From Fidelibacterota bacterium (GTDB lineage: Bacteria > Fidelibacterota > UBA2242), in NCBI GenBank assembly GCA_016936335.1, contig JAFGXZ010000082.1, positions 1 through 9,065 on the forward strand: a stretch of 9,065 nt of DNA, read 5' to 3'. The stretch's first letter is position 1; every line of letters starts with the position of its first letter. The notes under the pieces were generated by a model, which saw only the letters and a program-made list of their open reading frames with translations, was not told where the DNA came from and did no database searches. This document shows, piece by piece, positions 1 to 6,293 of the stretch. The translations under genes were made by a program, and so were the position numbers.

Positions 1-1
1 A

Positions 2-151
2 ACCGGATTCCTGGCCTCCATGATGGGCTTATTTTCATCCTACTGCTTCAACCTGCCCTATGGTCCGAGCCTGGTTCTGGCAATGGGTATCTTCTTTTTC
101 GGAGCCATCACTATACGGCTGATACTGCCCGCAACTCCAACTCATAATTAA
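2..151 (+). CDS. ABC-3 family metal-ion ABC transporter permease, C-terminal end (5' truncated by window)
   Basis: An open frame enters from the left edge and gives 49 residues before a TAA stop at 149-151. It holds two hydrophobic stretches joined by NLPYGPSLVLAMG. This matches the end of ABC-3 (ZnuB/MntB-type) permeases, where a short loop ending in a GP or GA turn leads into the last membrane helix. The end of the next gene reads similarly (SFAGDFSFGPSIAAFLG), so the two are probably paralogous permeases forming one heterodimeric importer. The spacing to the next gene is 13 bases, indicating one operon. The start, ATPase and binding protein are outside the window. The substrate is most likely a divalent metal (Zn, Mn or Fe) and cannot be settled here. 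Confidence 0.72.
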   Translation, partial: TGFLASMMGLFSSYCFNLPYGPSLVLAMGIFFFGAITIRLILPATPTHN

Positions 152-164
152 GGAATCGAAGATT

Positions 165-995
165 ATGCACGAAATCTTTCATTTTATAACTGTCCCGTTT
201 TTCGTGAGTTTGTCGATGATCGTAATTTTCGGATATTTTGGGATTCACGTACTGGAACGGGAAATTATTTTCATTGATATTGCCCTGGCGCAGATGGCGG
301 CCATCGGTTCGGCCTTAGCTTTCTTTATCTGGCATGTGGAAGAAAGCAGCTGGATAGCCTATACATTTGCCTTTGGATTCACCATTCTGGCATCCTGGTT
401 CTACGCCCTGACACGAAAGAGAATCACACAGATACCACAGGAAGCAATCATCGGTGTATCCTATGCCATTGCCGCCGCCGGGGCGCTTTTCATGCTTGGG
501 TTGGCTTCCGGTGGTGACGTCCACACGGAAGAGATGCTGACCGGTCATATTCTCTGGGCTGGCTGGCATGACCTGACCATCTGTGTACTGATCTATGGTT
601 TTATCGGCCTCTTCCACTGGATTTTTCGCTACCGCTTTAAGGATATTTCACATAACTATCATAATCAATCCATGAGTGACACAAAAACCGAACTATGGGA
701 TTTTCTATTCTACGTCAGTCTGGGGTTTGTTATTACCTATTCGGTGCGGCTGGGCGGTGTACTGGTGGTTTTCACATTCCTGATCATTCCGGCGACTTTT
801 TCAGCACTGTTTTATAAGAAATGGTCAACGCGCCTGATTGCAGCATGGCTGATGGGTATCGTAGCCATTATCGGTGGTCTCATCGCTTCATTTGCCGGAG
901 ATTTTTCCTTTGGGCCCTCCATAGCGGCCTTTTTAGGATTGGAACTGCTGATCGCGGCTTTGATAGCTAAAAGATGGATTGTTACGAAGCAATAA
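165..995 (+). CDS. ABC-3 family metal-ion ABC transporter permease (ZnuB/MntB-like)
   Basis: This 276-residue integral membrane protein is the usual length for an ABC-3 permease, the membrane subunit of zinc, manganese or iron importers. About seven or eight hydrophobic segments are visible, from residues 10-30 through 256-270. Residues 30-53 (LEREIIFIDIALAQMAAIG...) occupy the place of the family's conserved D(A)xxH segment, but with ALAQ in place of the common SHA, a variant that may mark a subgroup. Residues 197-216 (GGVLVVFTFLIIPATFSALF) match the family's late GxxLVxxxLxxPA signature. The chosen ATG follows AGGA by about 11 bases. A His-containing loop (HTEEMLTGH, 120-128) could touch metal, but that is inference. 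It is the second permease in tandem with the gene ending at 151. The substrate is not determined. Confidence 0.85.
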   Translation: MHEIFHFITVPFFVSLSMIVIFGYFGIHVLEREIIFIDIALAQMAAIGSALAFFIWHVEESSWIAYTFAFGFTILASWFYALTRKRITQIPQEAIIGVSYAIAAAGALFMLGLASGGDVHTEEMLTGHILWAGWHDLTICVLIYGFIGLFHWIFRYRFKDISHNYHNQSMSDTKTELWDFLFYVSLGFVITYSVRLGGVLVVFTFLIIPATFSALFYKKWSTRLIAAWLMGIVAIIGGLIASFAGDFSFGPSIAAFLGLELLIAALIAKRWIVTKQ

Positions 996-1028
996 CAGTT
1001 TTAAAATCCATTACCTAAGGGATATTGA

Positions 1029-1847
1029 ATGTCTGACAAGAACGTATTAGGACTTGGTAATGTCCAAAAAACCTTGCTGCTGCCACTTTGGGGCAGGGCG
1101 ATTGAAACCCGGAAGAAAAAACCACTGCTTATTGATAAAATGGCAGCTTCAATTATTCAATCCATCCCCTATTATTTCACGACTATCGCCCGGAACATCA
1201 GTAAATTGAGTCAGGCATCCTGGATCGCCCGTAGTATTTACTTTGATCACAAGATTAAAGCCTTTATAAACCAGTACCCGGATGCAACAGTCATCAATAT
1301 CGGTTGCGGGCTGGACACGACCTTTGACCGCATCGATAACGGAAAACTGACATGGTTTGAGCTTGATCTGCCGGATGTTATTGAACTGCGAAAAAAATAC
1401 ATCCCCGAAAGCGACCGTCGGAAATTCATCACCGCTTCCGTATTCGATCCGGAGTGGCTCAAAGAAATCCCGGACGAAAAGCCGCTGATGTTCTTGTTCG
1501 CCGGTGTACTGTATTATTTCACAGAGGAGAATATCAAAAAACTCTTCACCCGTTTTGTAAACGAATGCCCCGCCGTGGAAATACTCTTCGATTACAGTTC
1601 ATCCAAAGGTATTGAAATGGCGAACAAAATGGTTATCAAGCGTAGCGGCATGGACGAATCCGCAAAACTCATCTGGGGCATTGAGGATATATATGAGATG
1701 GAGAACTGGGGTATCGGCATTAAAGTGCTCGACTCTATACCGATGTTCCAGTACCATAAAAAGAATTATCCCTTCTATAAACGCGTTAGAATGTCTTTTT
1801 CAGATAAATTGAAAATCATGTCACTGGCGCATATTCGAATCGGATAA
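1029..1847 (+). CDS. Class I SAM-dependent methyltransferase, leucine carboxyl methyltransferase (LCM/PPM1-like) family
   Basis: This 272-residue protein has the Rossmann-type SAM-binding core of the LCM/COG3315 methyltransferases. Motif I is VINIGCGLDTTFDR (88-101), where the GCGLDT signature is typical of this family. The acidic motif II is WFELDLPDV (109-117), and a motif IV-like stretch, FAGVLYYFTEE, lies at 157-167. Family members methylate carboxylates or hydroxyls of proteins, polyketides or other small molecules; the substrate here is unknown. It starts 33 bases after the metal permease with a good Shine-Dalgarno (AAGGG, 7 bases before ATG), so it is probably cotranscribed with the importer. 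That invites the guess that it acts on a metal-binding small molecule or a metal-stress metabolite, but nothing in the sequence proves it. The product looks complete, with no signal peptide or membrane helix. Confidence 0.82.
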   Translation: MSDKNVLGLGNVQKTLLLPLWGRAIETRKKKPLLIDKMAASIIQSIPYYFTTIARNISKLSQASWIARSIYFDHKIKAFINQYPDATVINIGCGLDTTFDRIDNGKLTWFELDLPDVIELRKKYIPESDRRKFITASVFDPEWLKEIPDEKPLMFLFAGVLYYFTEENIKKLFTRFVNECPAVEILFDYSSSKGIEMANKMVIKRSGMDESAKLIWGIEDIYEMENWGIGIKVLDSIPMFQYHKKNYPFYKRVRMSFSDKLKIMSLAHIRIG

Positions 1848-1855
1848 AGATTACC

Positions 1856-1862
1856 TTTTTTT
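1856..1862. terminator. Possible weak transcription stop at the convergent junction
   Basis: A run of seven T on the + strand lies just after the methyltransferase stop. It is preceded only by a poor 4-bp stem (AATC...GATT, about 1838-1853). It sits in the 13-base gap between two converging operons, where termination is expected, but the hairpin is too weak for a firm intrinsic-terminator call. The run also reaches into the stop codon of the - strand gene. Confidence 0.2.
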
Positions 1863-2193
1863 AATGATCACAGAGATTGACGCCACTCTCAAGATCGCCA
1901 GCCAGATAAGTTTTGACAATTTCTTCAGGATCGGGCATCAGCACACCATAATAGACATCAATGCAATTCTGATGGAACAGACTTTGCGCACGGTTGCCCA
2001 TACCACCGCCAATCACAACCGTGACGCCCATTTCATGCAGCCAGCGGGGAAATACTCCCGGTTCATGTGCCGGAGGTGGTAGTTTCTCTGATTTCATGAC
2101 TTTTCCATTATCAACTTCATAAATGCCAAACTCTTCACAGTGTCCGAAATGGGCCGACAGTTTTCCGCCTGTCAGGGGAATTGCGATTTTCAT
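1861..2193 (-). CDS. NifX/NifB C-terminal-type Mo-Fe cofactor-binding protein, HFGHC subgroup
   Basis: This 110-residue protein consists of a single dinitrogenase iron-molybdenum cofactor-binding domain (the PF02579 type found in NifX, NafY, the NifB C-terminus and the ORP orange protein). Typical marks are the start MKIAIPL, HFGHC at 15-19, a glycine-rich IGGGMGNRA at 61-69, a DPEE segment, and the end GVNLCDH with Cys108. Cys19, Cys77 and Cys108 with nearby histidines could hold a metal-sulfur cluster. Family members carry or store such clusters in the cytoplasm; most in anaerobes have no link to nitrogen fixation, and no nif structural genes are seen here. It is the last gene of the long - strand run, 71 bases after the response regulator, with AAAGG upstream of its ATG. 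It is one of three domain relatives in this locus. Confidence 0.88.
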   Translation of the reverse strand: MKIAIPLTGGKLSAHFGHCEEFGIYEVDNGKVMKSEKLPPPAHEPGVFPRWLHEMGVTVVIGGGMGNRAQSLFHQNCIDVYYGVLMPDPEEIVKTYLAGDLESGVNLCDH

Positions 2194-2201
2194 AGGATAC
2201 C

Positions 2202-2230
2202 TTTCTTTTTTATGATATTTTCTTTTTTAT
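2202..2230. repeat. Two direct copies of a 12-base T-rich element in the leader of the NifX-like gene
   Basis: On the + strand TTTCTTTTTTAT occurs at 2202-2213 and again at 2219-2230, separated by 5 bases (period 17). Read on the coding (-) strand it is ATAAAAAAGAAA twice; the copy nearer the gene runs into the AAAGG ribosome binding site of the gene starting at 2193. It lies in the 71-base gap after the response regulator gene. It may be simple A-rich leader sequence or a spaced binding site; no function can be assigned. Confidence 0.45.
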
Positions 2231-2264
2231 CCAATAAATCTTTACCTGAATTATTTATGCTAAA

Positions 2265-2675
2265 TCAAAGCTCCCGGAGAGGTTTTTCACGACGAATCCC
2301 CAACAGGTTTTCGACTTTTTCCAATAGAGTTTCAGGGTTGACCGGCTTGTCCAAAAACACATCCACGGGCAGATAGTCCTTATCCGGCGCAAATCGATAG
2401 GGCACCTGTTTCCGGTCGTGGATACAACTCAGAATAATAATCGGTAAATCGGTCAGTTTCAGGTTTTCACGAATTTCCCTCGCCAGTTCAAAACCTTCAA
2501 ATTCCGACGGCATCATAACATCCAGAACCAGCAAATCCGGCTTGTCAGCGATAATTTTTTTCTTACCAGCCTCAGCTGTAGTCGCCGTTTCGACCGTATA
2601 GCCGTTCTTTTCAAAGAAGATTCTCATAACTTCAAGAAAATCGATATCGTCATCAATAAATAATAACCGACTCAT
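2265..2675 (-). CDS. Single-domain (CheY-like) response regulator
   Basis: The product is about 136 residues and is only a receiver domain with a short basic tail; there is no DNA-binding or enzymatic output domain. Numbered from the longer GTG start at 2681, the acidic pocket is Asp10-Asp11-Asp12, the phosphorylation site is Asp54 in LDVMMP, the switch Ser is Ser85 in IILSC, and the conserved Lys is Lys112 in LDKPV. All key residues are present, so it should be phosphorylatable. The ATG at 2675 is preferred over that GTG because AAGGAG sits 5 bases before it. This site lies inside the end of the upstream flavoprotein gene, so the two are probably translationally coupled. No histidine kinase is in the window; the partner and output are unknown. 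It may act by protein-protein contact. Confidence 0.88.
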   Translation of the reverse strand: MSRLLFIDDDIDFLEVMRIFFEKNGYTVETATTAEAGKKKIIADKPDLLVLDVMMPSEFEGFELAREIRENLKLTDLPIIILSCIHDRKQVPYRFAPDKDYLPVDVFLDKPVNPETLLEKVENLLGIRREKPLREL

Positions 2676-2677
2676 GA

Positions 2678-4027
2678 TCACTCCTTTACTTTCAGCATTT
2701 TAGCGATAGCCGCCTCCGCTGCATTTACAATACCATACGCAATTGGTGAAGCGGTAATCAGCGGATGTGTTCCCGACTGAAACATGGCGATCTGTTCGGC
2801 TGTCATGCGATTGAGAACACAAGCCGAAATAGCGTTCATAATTTCACCGGCGCTGGCGTCGCCTCTCACCTGGCCGCCAAGCAGAACACCGGAATTAACC
2901 TCAAAAACCAGTTTAATCTTAATTTTTGACGCACCCGGCAGTTTCCCGGGATGACGGTTCACACTCTCATTAACCGCGCCGATAACGTTATAGCCGTGCG
3001 CTTTCGCCATTTTTTCAGTCAAACCGGCAGTTCCCATAGCCAGGTTGCCAATAGCCGTTCCCCAGACACCAACCGTTCCCGGCGTTTCACGCTTAATACC
3101 GAATACGTTCGCTCCAGCGACCCTGGCTTCCAGAGTGGCAATGGAGGCCAAACGCAACGCCGAAGATTTTCCACCAAAGAAAGAGACCTTTTCAGCACAA
3201 TCACCACAGGCAAAAATATCGGGATCGCTGGTCCGCATTGCCCGATCAACAACGATTCCGCCGGTCAATCCAATCCGCAAACCGATCTTCTTTGCCAGGT
3301 CGGCGTTCGCTACCGCTCCGATACCAAGAATTATCAGGTCTGCCGGAATTGTCTTCCCAGTAGACAACGCTACACTTTCTACACGATCATTACCATCAAT
3401 GGACATAACTTTTGAACCTGTGTAGATATTGACGCCCCGCGAGCGCAGCTGTTCCTCCATTTCAGTACAAAACTCCTCGTCATAGGATTGGGAAAGACAG
3501 TGTTCTTCAATCTCGATCACACAGACGTTTTCCACACCGGATTTTTTAATTTCGTCACTGATTTCAATCCCAATAAAACCACCGCCGATAACCACAACAT
3601 TCTTAGCACTTTTCAGCCTTTCCTGTAACTCATTTAAATAGGGAATGTCTTTCAGGATAGCATAGACTCCCTGTTTATCATGACCCGGAATCGGCGGCAT
3701 GGCTGGAAAACTGCCGGTGGCAAGAATCAGTTTTTTAAAGACAAATTCTTCGCTATTGGTCTTTACCAGCTTGTTTATCCGATCGACGTCCACAACCTGC
3801 GCCACCCTCAGATCCATTTTCATCGCCTCATAAGCCCCATCGGGTATCAGGTTTTCATGAGGTCCTTGCAGTGAACCGAAAATATAGGGAATTCCACAGG
3901 GAATCAGCACCTGTTCCTCTTTTCGAATGACAAGGATTTTCTTATCAGGGTAGTGCCGGCGGACCGTCTGGGCCGCCGTCAATCCGGCGGCGCTGCCGCC
4001 AACTACAATTACATCATACTTTTCCAT
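2678..4027 (-). CDS. FAD-dependent pyridine nucleotide-disulfide oxidoreductase, CoA-disulfide reductase / NADH oxidase type
   Basis: This 449-residue flavoprotein has the size and layout of the CoA-disulfide reductase/Nox/NAD(P)H sulfur reductase group. The N-terminal FAD-binding motif is VVGGSAAGLTA (8-18). Cys44 in LIPCGIPY matches the single redox-active cysteine of this group. The ATG motif ILATGS is at 101-106, the NAD(P)H-binding VVIGGGFIGIE at 146-155, and the second FAD contact FACGDCAE at 272-279. The C-terminal dimerisation domain includes NRHPGKLPGASK and THPLITASPIAY, with Tyr431 near the position of a catalytic tyrosine in CoA-disulfide reductases. No C-terminal rhodanese domain is fused. 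Likely reactions are NAD(P)H-dependent reduction of CoA disulfide, polysulfide/sulfur or O2; the sequence cannot choose among them. The ATG follows AAGG by 8 bases. Confidence 0.88.
   Translation of the reverse strand: MEKYDVIVVGGSAAGLTAAQTVRRHYPDKKILVIRKEEQVLIPCGIPYIFGSLQGPHENLIPDGAYEAMKMDLRVAQVVDVDRINKLVKTNSEEFVFKKLILATGSFPAMPPIPGHDKQGVYAILKDIPYLNELQERLKSAKNVVVIGGGFIGIEISDEIKKSGVENVCVIEIEEHCLSQSYDEEFCTEMEEQLRSRGVNIYTGSKVMSIDGNDRVESVALSTGKTIPADLIILGIGAVANADLAKKIGLRIGLTGGIVVDRAMRTSDPDIFACGDCAEKVSFFGGKSSALRLASIATLEARVAGANVFGIKRETPGTVGVWGTAIGNLAMGTAGLTEKMAKAHGYNVIGAVNESVNRHPGKLPGASKIKIKLVFEVNSGVLLGGQVRGDASAGEIMNAISACVLNRMTAEQIAMFQSGTHPLITASPIAYGIVNAAEAAIAKMLKVKE
2681..2686 (-). promoter_or_regulatory. 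Shine-Dalgarno AAGGAG deciding the response regulator start
   Basis: AAGGAG forms the last coding bases of the upstream oxidoreductase, immediately before its TGA, and lies 5 bases before the ATG at 2675. This favours the ATG over the GTG at 2681, which would overlap the site itself, and suggests coupled translation. Confidence 0.7.
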
Positions 4028-4072
4028 TTGTATACCTTTCCATTTTATTCTTTAAATTAAAACACACCCAAC

Positions 4073-4085
4073 GCTGCGAAGCAGC
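4073..4085. other. Short perfect hairpin between the small membrane protein and the flavoprotein genes
   Basis: GCTGC-GAA-GCAGC on the + strand (GCTGC-TTC-GCAGC as transcribed) forms a 5-bp GC-rich stem in the 88-base gap at 4028-4115, the largest gap in the - strand run. No T-tract follows it directly, so it is not a standard terminator. It could be an RNA-processing or attenuating hairpin, or chance. Confidence 0.3.
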
Positions 4086-4115
4086 AACTTAAAAGCCCCC
4101 AAGAAAAGCGAATGA

Positions 4116-4403
4116 TTAGAACTGTTTCTGTTTTTTTTCTTTCATTAACTTCTGCTTGATGAATTTGAAAAAGCGTTTCCAATCCTGAATACAAAGGGCA
4201 AAAAATGCTCCCAGTATCCCGGCCGACGCCAAGCCGACCGGGCACCCCGCCTGTCCACAGAACGGGCAAACCGCAAATGCAGCATAAAGACCGGTAAATC
4301 CAAACCACCAGCCAATGAATCTGAATAAATAGCCAAAGGGTGACATTTTCCTTTTTGGTTGTTTATCGATATTCGGTCCGGCTTTTACTTTTGATTTATT
4401 CAT
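4116..4403 (-). CDS. Small cysteine-containing membrane protein, putative partner of the heavy-metal exporter
   Basis: This 95-residue protein is not assigned to a named family. A basic N-terminus (1-19, rich in Lys) is followed by a hydrophobic stretch from about 24 to 71, enough for two membrane helices (PFGYLFRFIGWWFGFTGLYAA and VGLASAGILGAFFALCI). Between them sits CPFCGQAGCPVG at 46-57, with Cys46, Cys49 and Cys54; the tail is strongly basic (KQKLMKEKKQKQ). The Cys cluster between two helices suggests thiol redox chemistry or metal binding at the membrane surface. The ATG at 4403 is chosen because a longer frame would overlap the exporter gene; only a weak AGGA lies close upstream. It begins 25 bases after the exporter stop, so the two are probably cotranscribed and may work together. 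That pairing is inference. Confidence 0.65.
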   Translation of the reverse strand: MNKSKVKAGPNIDKQPKRKMSPFGYLFRFIGWWFGFTGLYAAFAVCPFCGQAGCPVGLASAGILGAFFALCIQDWKRFFKFIKQKLMKEKKQKQF

Positions 4404-4428
4404 GATCCTAACTGGTTGGTTTTCACAC

Positions 4429-5454
4429 TTACAATCCAATCCCAATAAACAACAAACCAACCATCAATCCGACGATGACATTGATACTTTTCACCAACAG
4501 AAACGATCGTTTTGATTCCGCCAGCAACGGGATCATACCATGGCCATCCTGCACAATCGAATTCGCCAACAAAATACCGAAAGGTAAAGTCCCGTTGAAA
4601 AAAAGCGTTACAAACACCAGGTGCGGACCCGATTCGGGAATAATTCCAATCAAAACGGCAATTAACAATGTGATGACCAGGTTACCGGCTATCCAAGTGG
4701 TAATATCAATATATTGCATCAAAACGCCGATAACCAGTAACGTTCCGAAGGTCCACAGAAATATTTTGGGAATATGCACTTTGACGATATGGTTCCACAA
4801 GTGTTCTTTCAGAAAATGCTCCGGCACAGTACTTACAATGAAAAGCGATACCAGCATTGAAATCAGCAGCGTGATTCTTACCCAATTCCACTCCGCCGGT
4901 CCGATTTTACCGGTGAATATCACCGCGGACAGCATTAGAATAATGCCAACCAACAGAACCCGCTCCATCGATGATTGTTGTAACTGTCTTTTAATTTCCC
5001 CCCGGGGAAAACAGATACAGTTATCTTCTTCGTGGAGGGGAAAATCTTTTTCCCTGAGCCAATCCGGCTTGCCCGGAAGTTTAATGAATTTATCCGTCAG
5101 GAATCCGCTGACAATCCCAATTAAAAAGGTCAGAGCGATTAGTAAAAGTGCTTTTCCGGGAAACATCGCCAGCATGACAAAGGCTTCATCACCGCTGGTG
5201 GCAATCATTGTCGCCACCAATGCCCCAAGAGACATCATCCCGTGGGAAAAAAGGGTTACCGCCGTAAATGCGCCCAGGCATCCGGGAATCGCCCCCAGCA
5301 GCGCAGCAACTACATACTGCATCCACTTGCCCCTTTTCATAACATCATGCCAGACTCCCCGGGTCTGAACATTGATATACTCAATCACCAGCATCATAAC
5401 AAAGATGAAACCGGTGATCATCAAACTGTGTTTAAAAGCGTTTAGAATTATCAT
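4429..5454 (-). CDS. Putative 10-TM heavy-metal exporter (ArsP_2 family; also labelled putative manganese transporter)
   Basis: This 341-residue polytopic membrane protein has two hydrophobic halves separated by a charged cytoplasmic-type loop (about 122-163). The halves are visibly related: residues 54-121 (GAIPGCLGAF, VTLFSHG, GDEAFVMLA) align with 270-337 (GIIPESGPHLVFVTLF, VQDGHGMIPLLA). This fits the ArsP_2 (PF11449-type) predicted heavy-metal exporters. Candidate metal-contacting residues include Glu89/Asp90, Glu274, Asp303 and His305 in the paired loops, and a Cys-x-Cys (Cys146, Cys148) in the central loop. The substrate, possibly arsenical, manganese or another metal, is not proven for the family. 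The start is the in-frame ATG 25 bases after the previous stop; its ribosome binding site is weak, hinting at coupling. Confidence 0.8.
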   Translation of the reverse strand: MIILNAFKHSLMITGFIFVMMLVIEYINVQTRGVWHDVMKRGKWMQYVVAALLGAIPGCLGAFTAVTLFSHGMMSLGALVATMIATSGDEAFVMLAMFPGKALLLIALTFLIGIVSGFLTDKFIKLPGKPDWLREKDFPLHEEDNCICFPRGEIKRQLQQSSMERVLLVGIILMLSAVIFTGKIGPAEWNWVRITLLISMLVSLFIVSTVPEHFLKEHLWNHIVKVHIPKIFLWTFGTLLVIGVLMQYIDITTWIAGNLVITLLIAVLIGIIPESGPHLVFVTLFFNGTLPFGILLANSIVQDGHGMIPLLAESKRSFLLVKSINVIVGLMVGLLFIGIGL

Positions 5455-5479
5455 TTACGCCGTCACTTCAAAATATTCG

Positions 5480-5884
5480 TTACAGAGCCTTTCTGAGAAT
5501 ACAATGATTTCGATCGGTTCCTTTTTCCCATTCTGCGATAATTATATCCCAGTTCTGCTGCAACCGTTCCAGTGCGAGGTCCACGGAGGAGTCGTTCATA
5601 ATCACGCAGACGAATTTTTTCTTAATCCGCTTAATATTCGGTCCAAATATTTTGGAAACCACTAAGTGAACATTCTCCTTTTTTAGCAGTCCGGCTACTC
5701 CCCTGGCTTTTTCCAGATCTTCATGAAGCTCTTCATGCCCTTCTACGACATTTTCGATCCGCTTAATAAACAGGATGCTCGATCTTGTCACCTGATAAAG
5801 ATCAAAATATCTTGTATCCCCAAAATGTCGGTTAATGAACTGTCGCCCGTTGTCTGTGGCAACTGCCACCATAATCTCCTTCAT
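5480..5884 (-). CDS. NifX/NifB C-terminal-type domain protein, HFGD subgroup (divergent)
   Basis: The product is about 134 residues. It opens with MKEIMVAVATDNGRQFINRH and HFGDTRYFDLYQV, the standard start of dinitrogenase iron-molybdenum cofactor-binding (PF02579-type) domains. The second half departs from the family norm: the glycine-rich loop is replaced by VVSKIFGPNIKRIKKK, and the C-terminal end is longer and basic. The ATG at 5884 is chosen because the longer frame (start 5959) would overlap the VOC gene by about 47 bases, and because GAGAGGAG lies just before it. A second ATG at 5872, preceded by AAGGAG, is nearly as good. It has no cysteine near the HFG motif, so any cluster would need other ligands or a partner. 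It sits between the VOC protein and the exporter in the same direction. Confidence 0.78.
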   Translation of the reverse strand: MKEIMVAVATDNGRQFINRHFGDTRYFDLYQVTRSSILFIKRIENVVEGHEELHEDLEKARGVAGLLKKENVHLVVSKIFGPNIKRIKKKFVCVIMNDSSVDLALERLQQNWDIIIAEWEKGTDRNHCILRKAL

Positions 5885-5912
5885 AACTCCTCTCTCGTTA
5901 AACATTTGGTAT

Positions 5913-6293
5913 TCAGTACTGTTTAATTTCAAACCGATTGCCCGATCGATCACAGACAAACACCATATCCACGGGTTCCCGCTCGATCACGGTCACATCG
6001 TAATCTTTTGCGCGACACTTTTCAATCAGCGCTGCCCGATCACCCACGACAAGACAAACATGCTCCCAGACCACCCGGCTTCCTTCTGAATCCAAAAAAA
6101 GTTCCATATACATATCACCAATCATTCCCGCTACTATTTTGACATCCCGGTTCAGGTGAAAGATCCTTTCCGCCATCTCTTTTTCCAAAACAAATTCGCG
6201 CCGGACATCCAATCCCAGAATATCCTGATAAAATTCCCGGACATCTGTATCGTATGCAATGGTCAATCCAAGATGATGAAAATCAATGCTCAT
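5913..6293 (-). CDS. VOC-superfamily (glyoxalase/bleomycin-resistance fold) protein
   Basis: This 126-residue protein has the two beta-alpha-beta-beta-beta modules of the vicinal oxygen chelate fold. HHLGLTIAYDTDVREFYQDILGLDV opens the first module, and EHVCLVVGDRAALIEKCRAKDYDV opens the second. His7, Glu64 (MYMELF), His78 (WEHVCLV) and Glu122 (NRFEIKQ) sit where the four metal ligands of glyoxalase I-type enzymes are expected. It is therefore probably a metal-dependent enzyme (lyase, isomerase or epimerase); the substrate is unknown. The gene's ATG overlaps the stop of the DUF89 phosphatase gene as ATGA, and AAGGAG lies 9 bases upstream inside that gene. Tight coupling suggests the two enzymes act in one pathway, perhaps clearing reactive sugar phosphates or aldehydes (inference). 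Confidence 0.82.
   Translation of the reverse strand: MSIDFHHLGLTIAYDTDVREFYQDILGLDVRREFVLEKEMAERIFHLNRDVKIVAGMIGDMYMELFLDSEGSRVVWEHVCLVVGDRAALIEKCRAKDYDVTVIEREPVDMVFVCDRSGNRFEIKQY

Noticed and set aside
2951..3425. Overlapping + strand frames opposite the flavoprotein gene
   Set aside because: The flavoprotein has complete FAD, NAD and active-site motifs across this stretch; the opposite frames are shadows.
4404..4460. N-terminal extension of the small Cys membrane protein into the exporter gene
   Set aside because: The extra 19 residues are read from the exporter's own 3' end in another frame; the ATG at 4403 gives a sensible basic N-terminus.
4475..5368. Long + strand open frame (297 codons) opposite the exporter gene
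   Set aside because: It is the antisense shadow of a clear membrane protein; its translation is rich in Ser, Thr, Pro and Ile with no domain pattern, and no ribosome binding site supports it.
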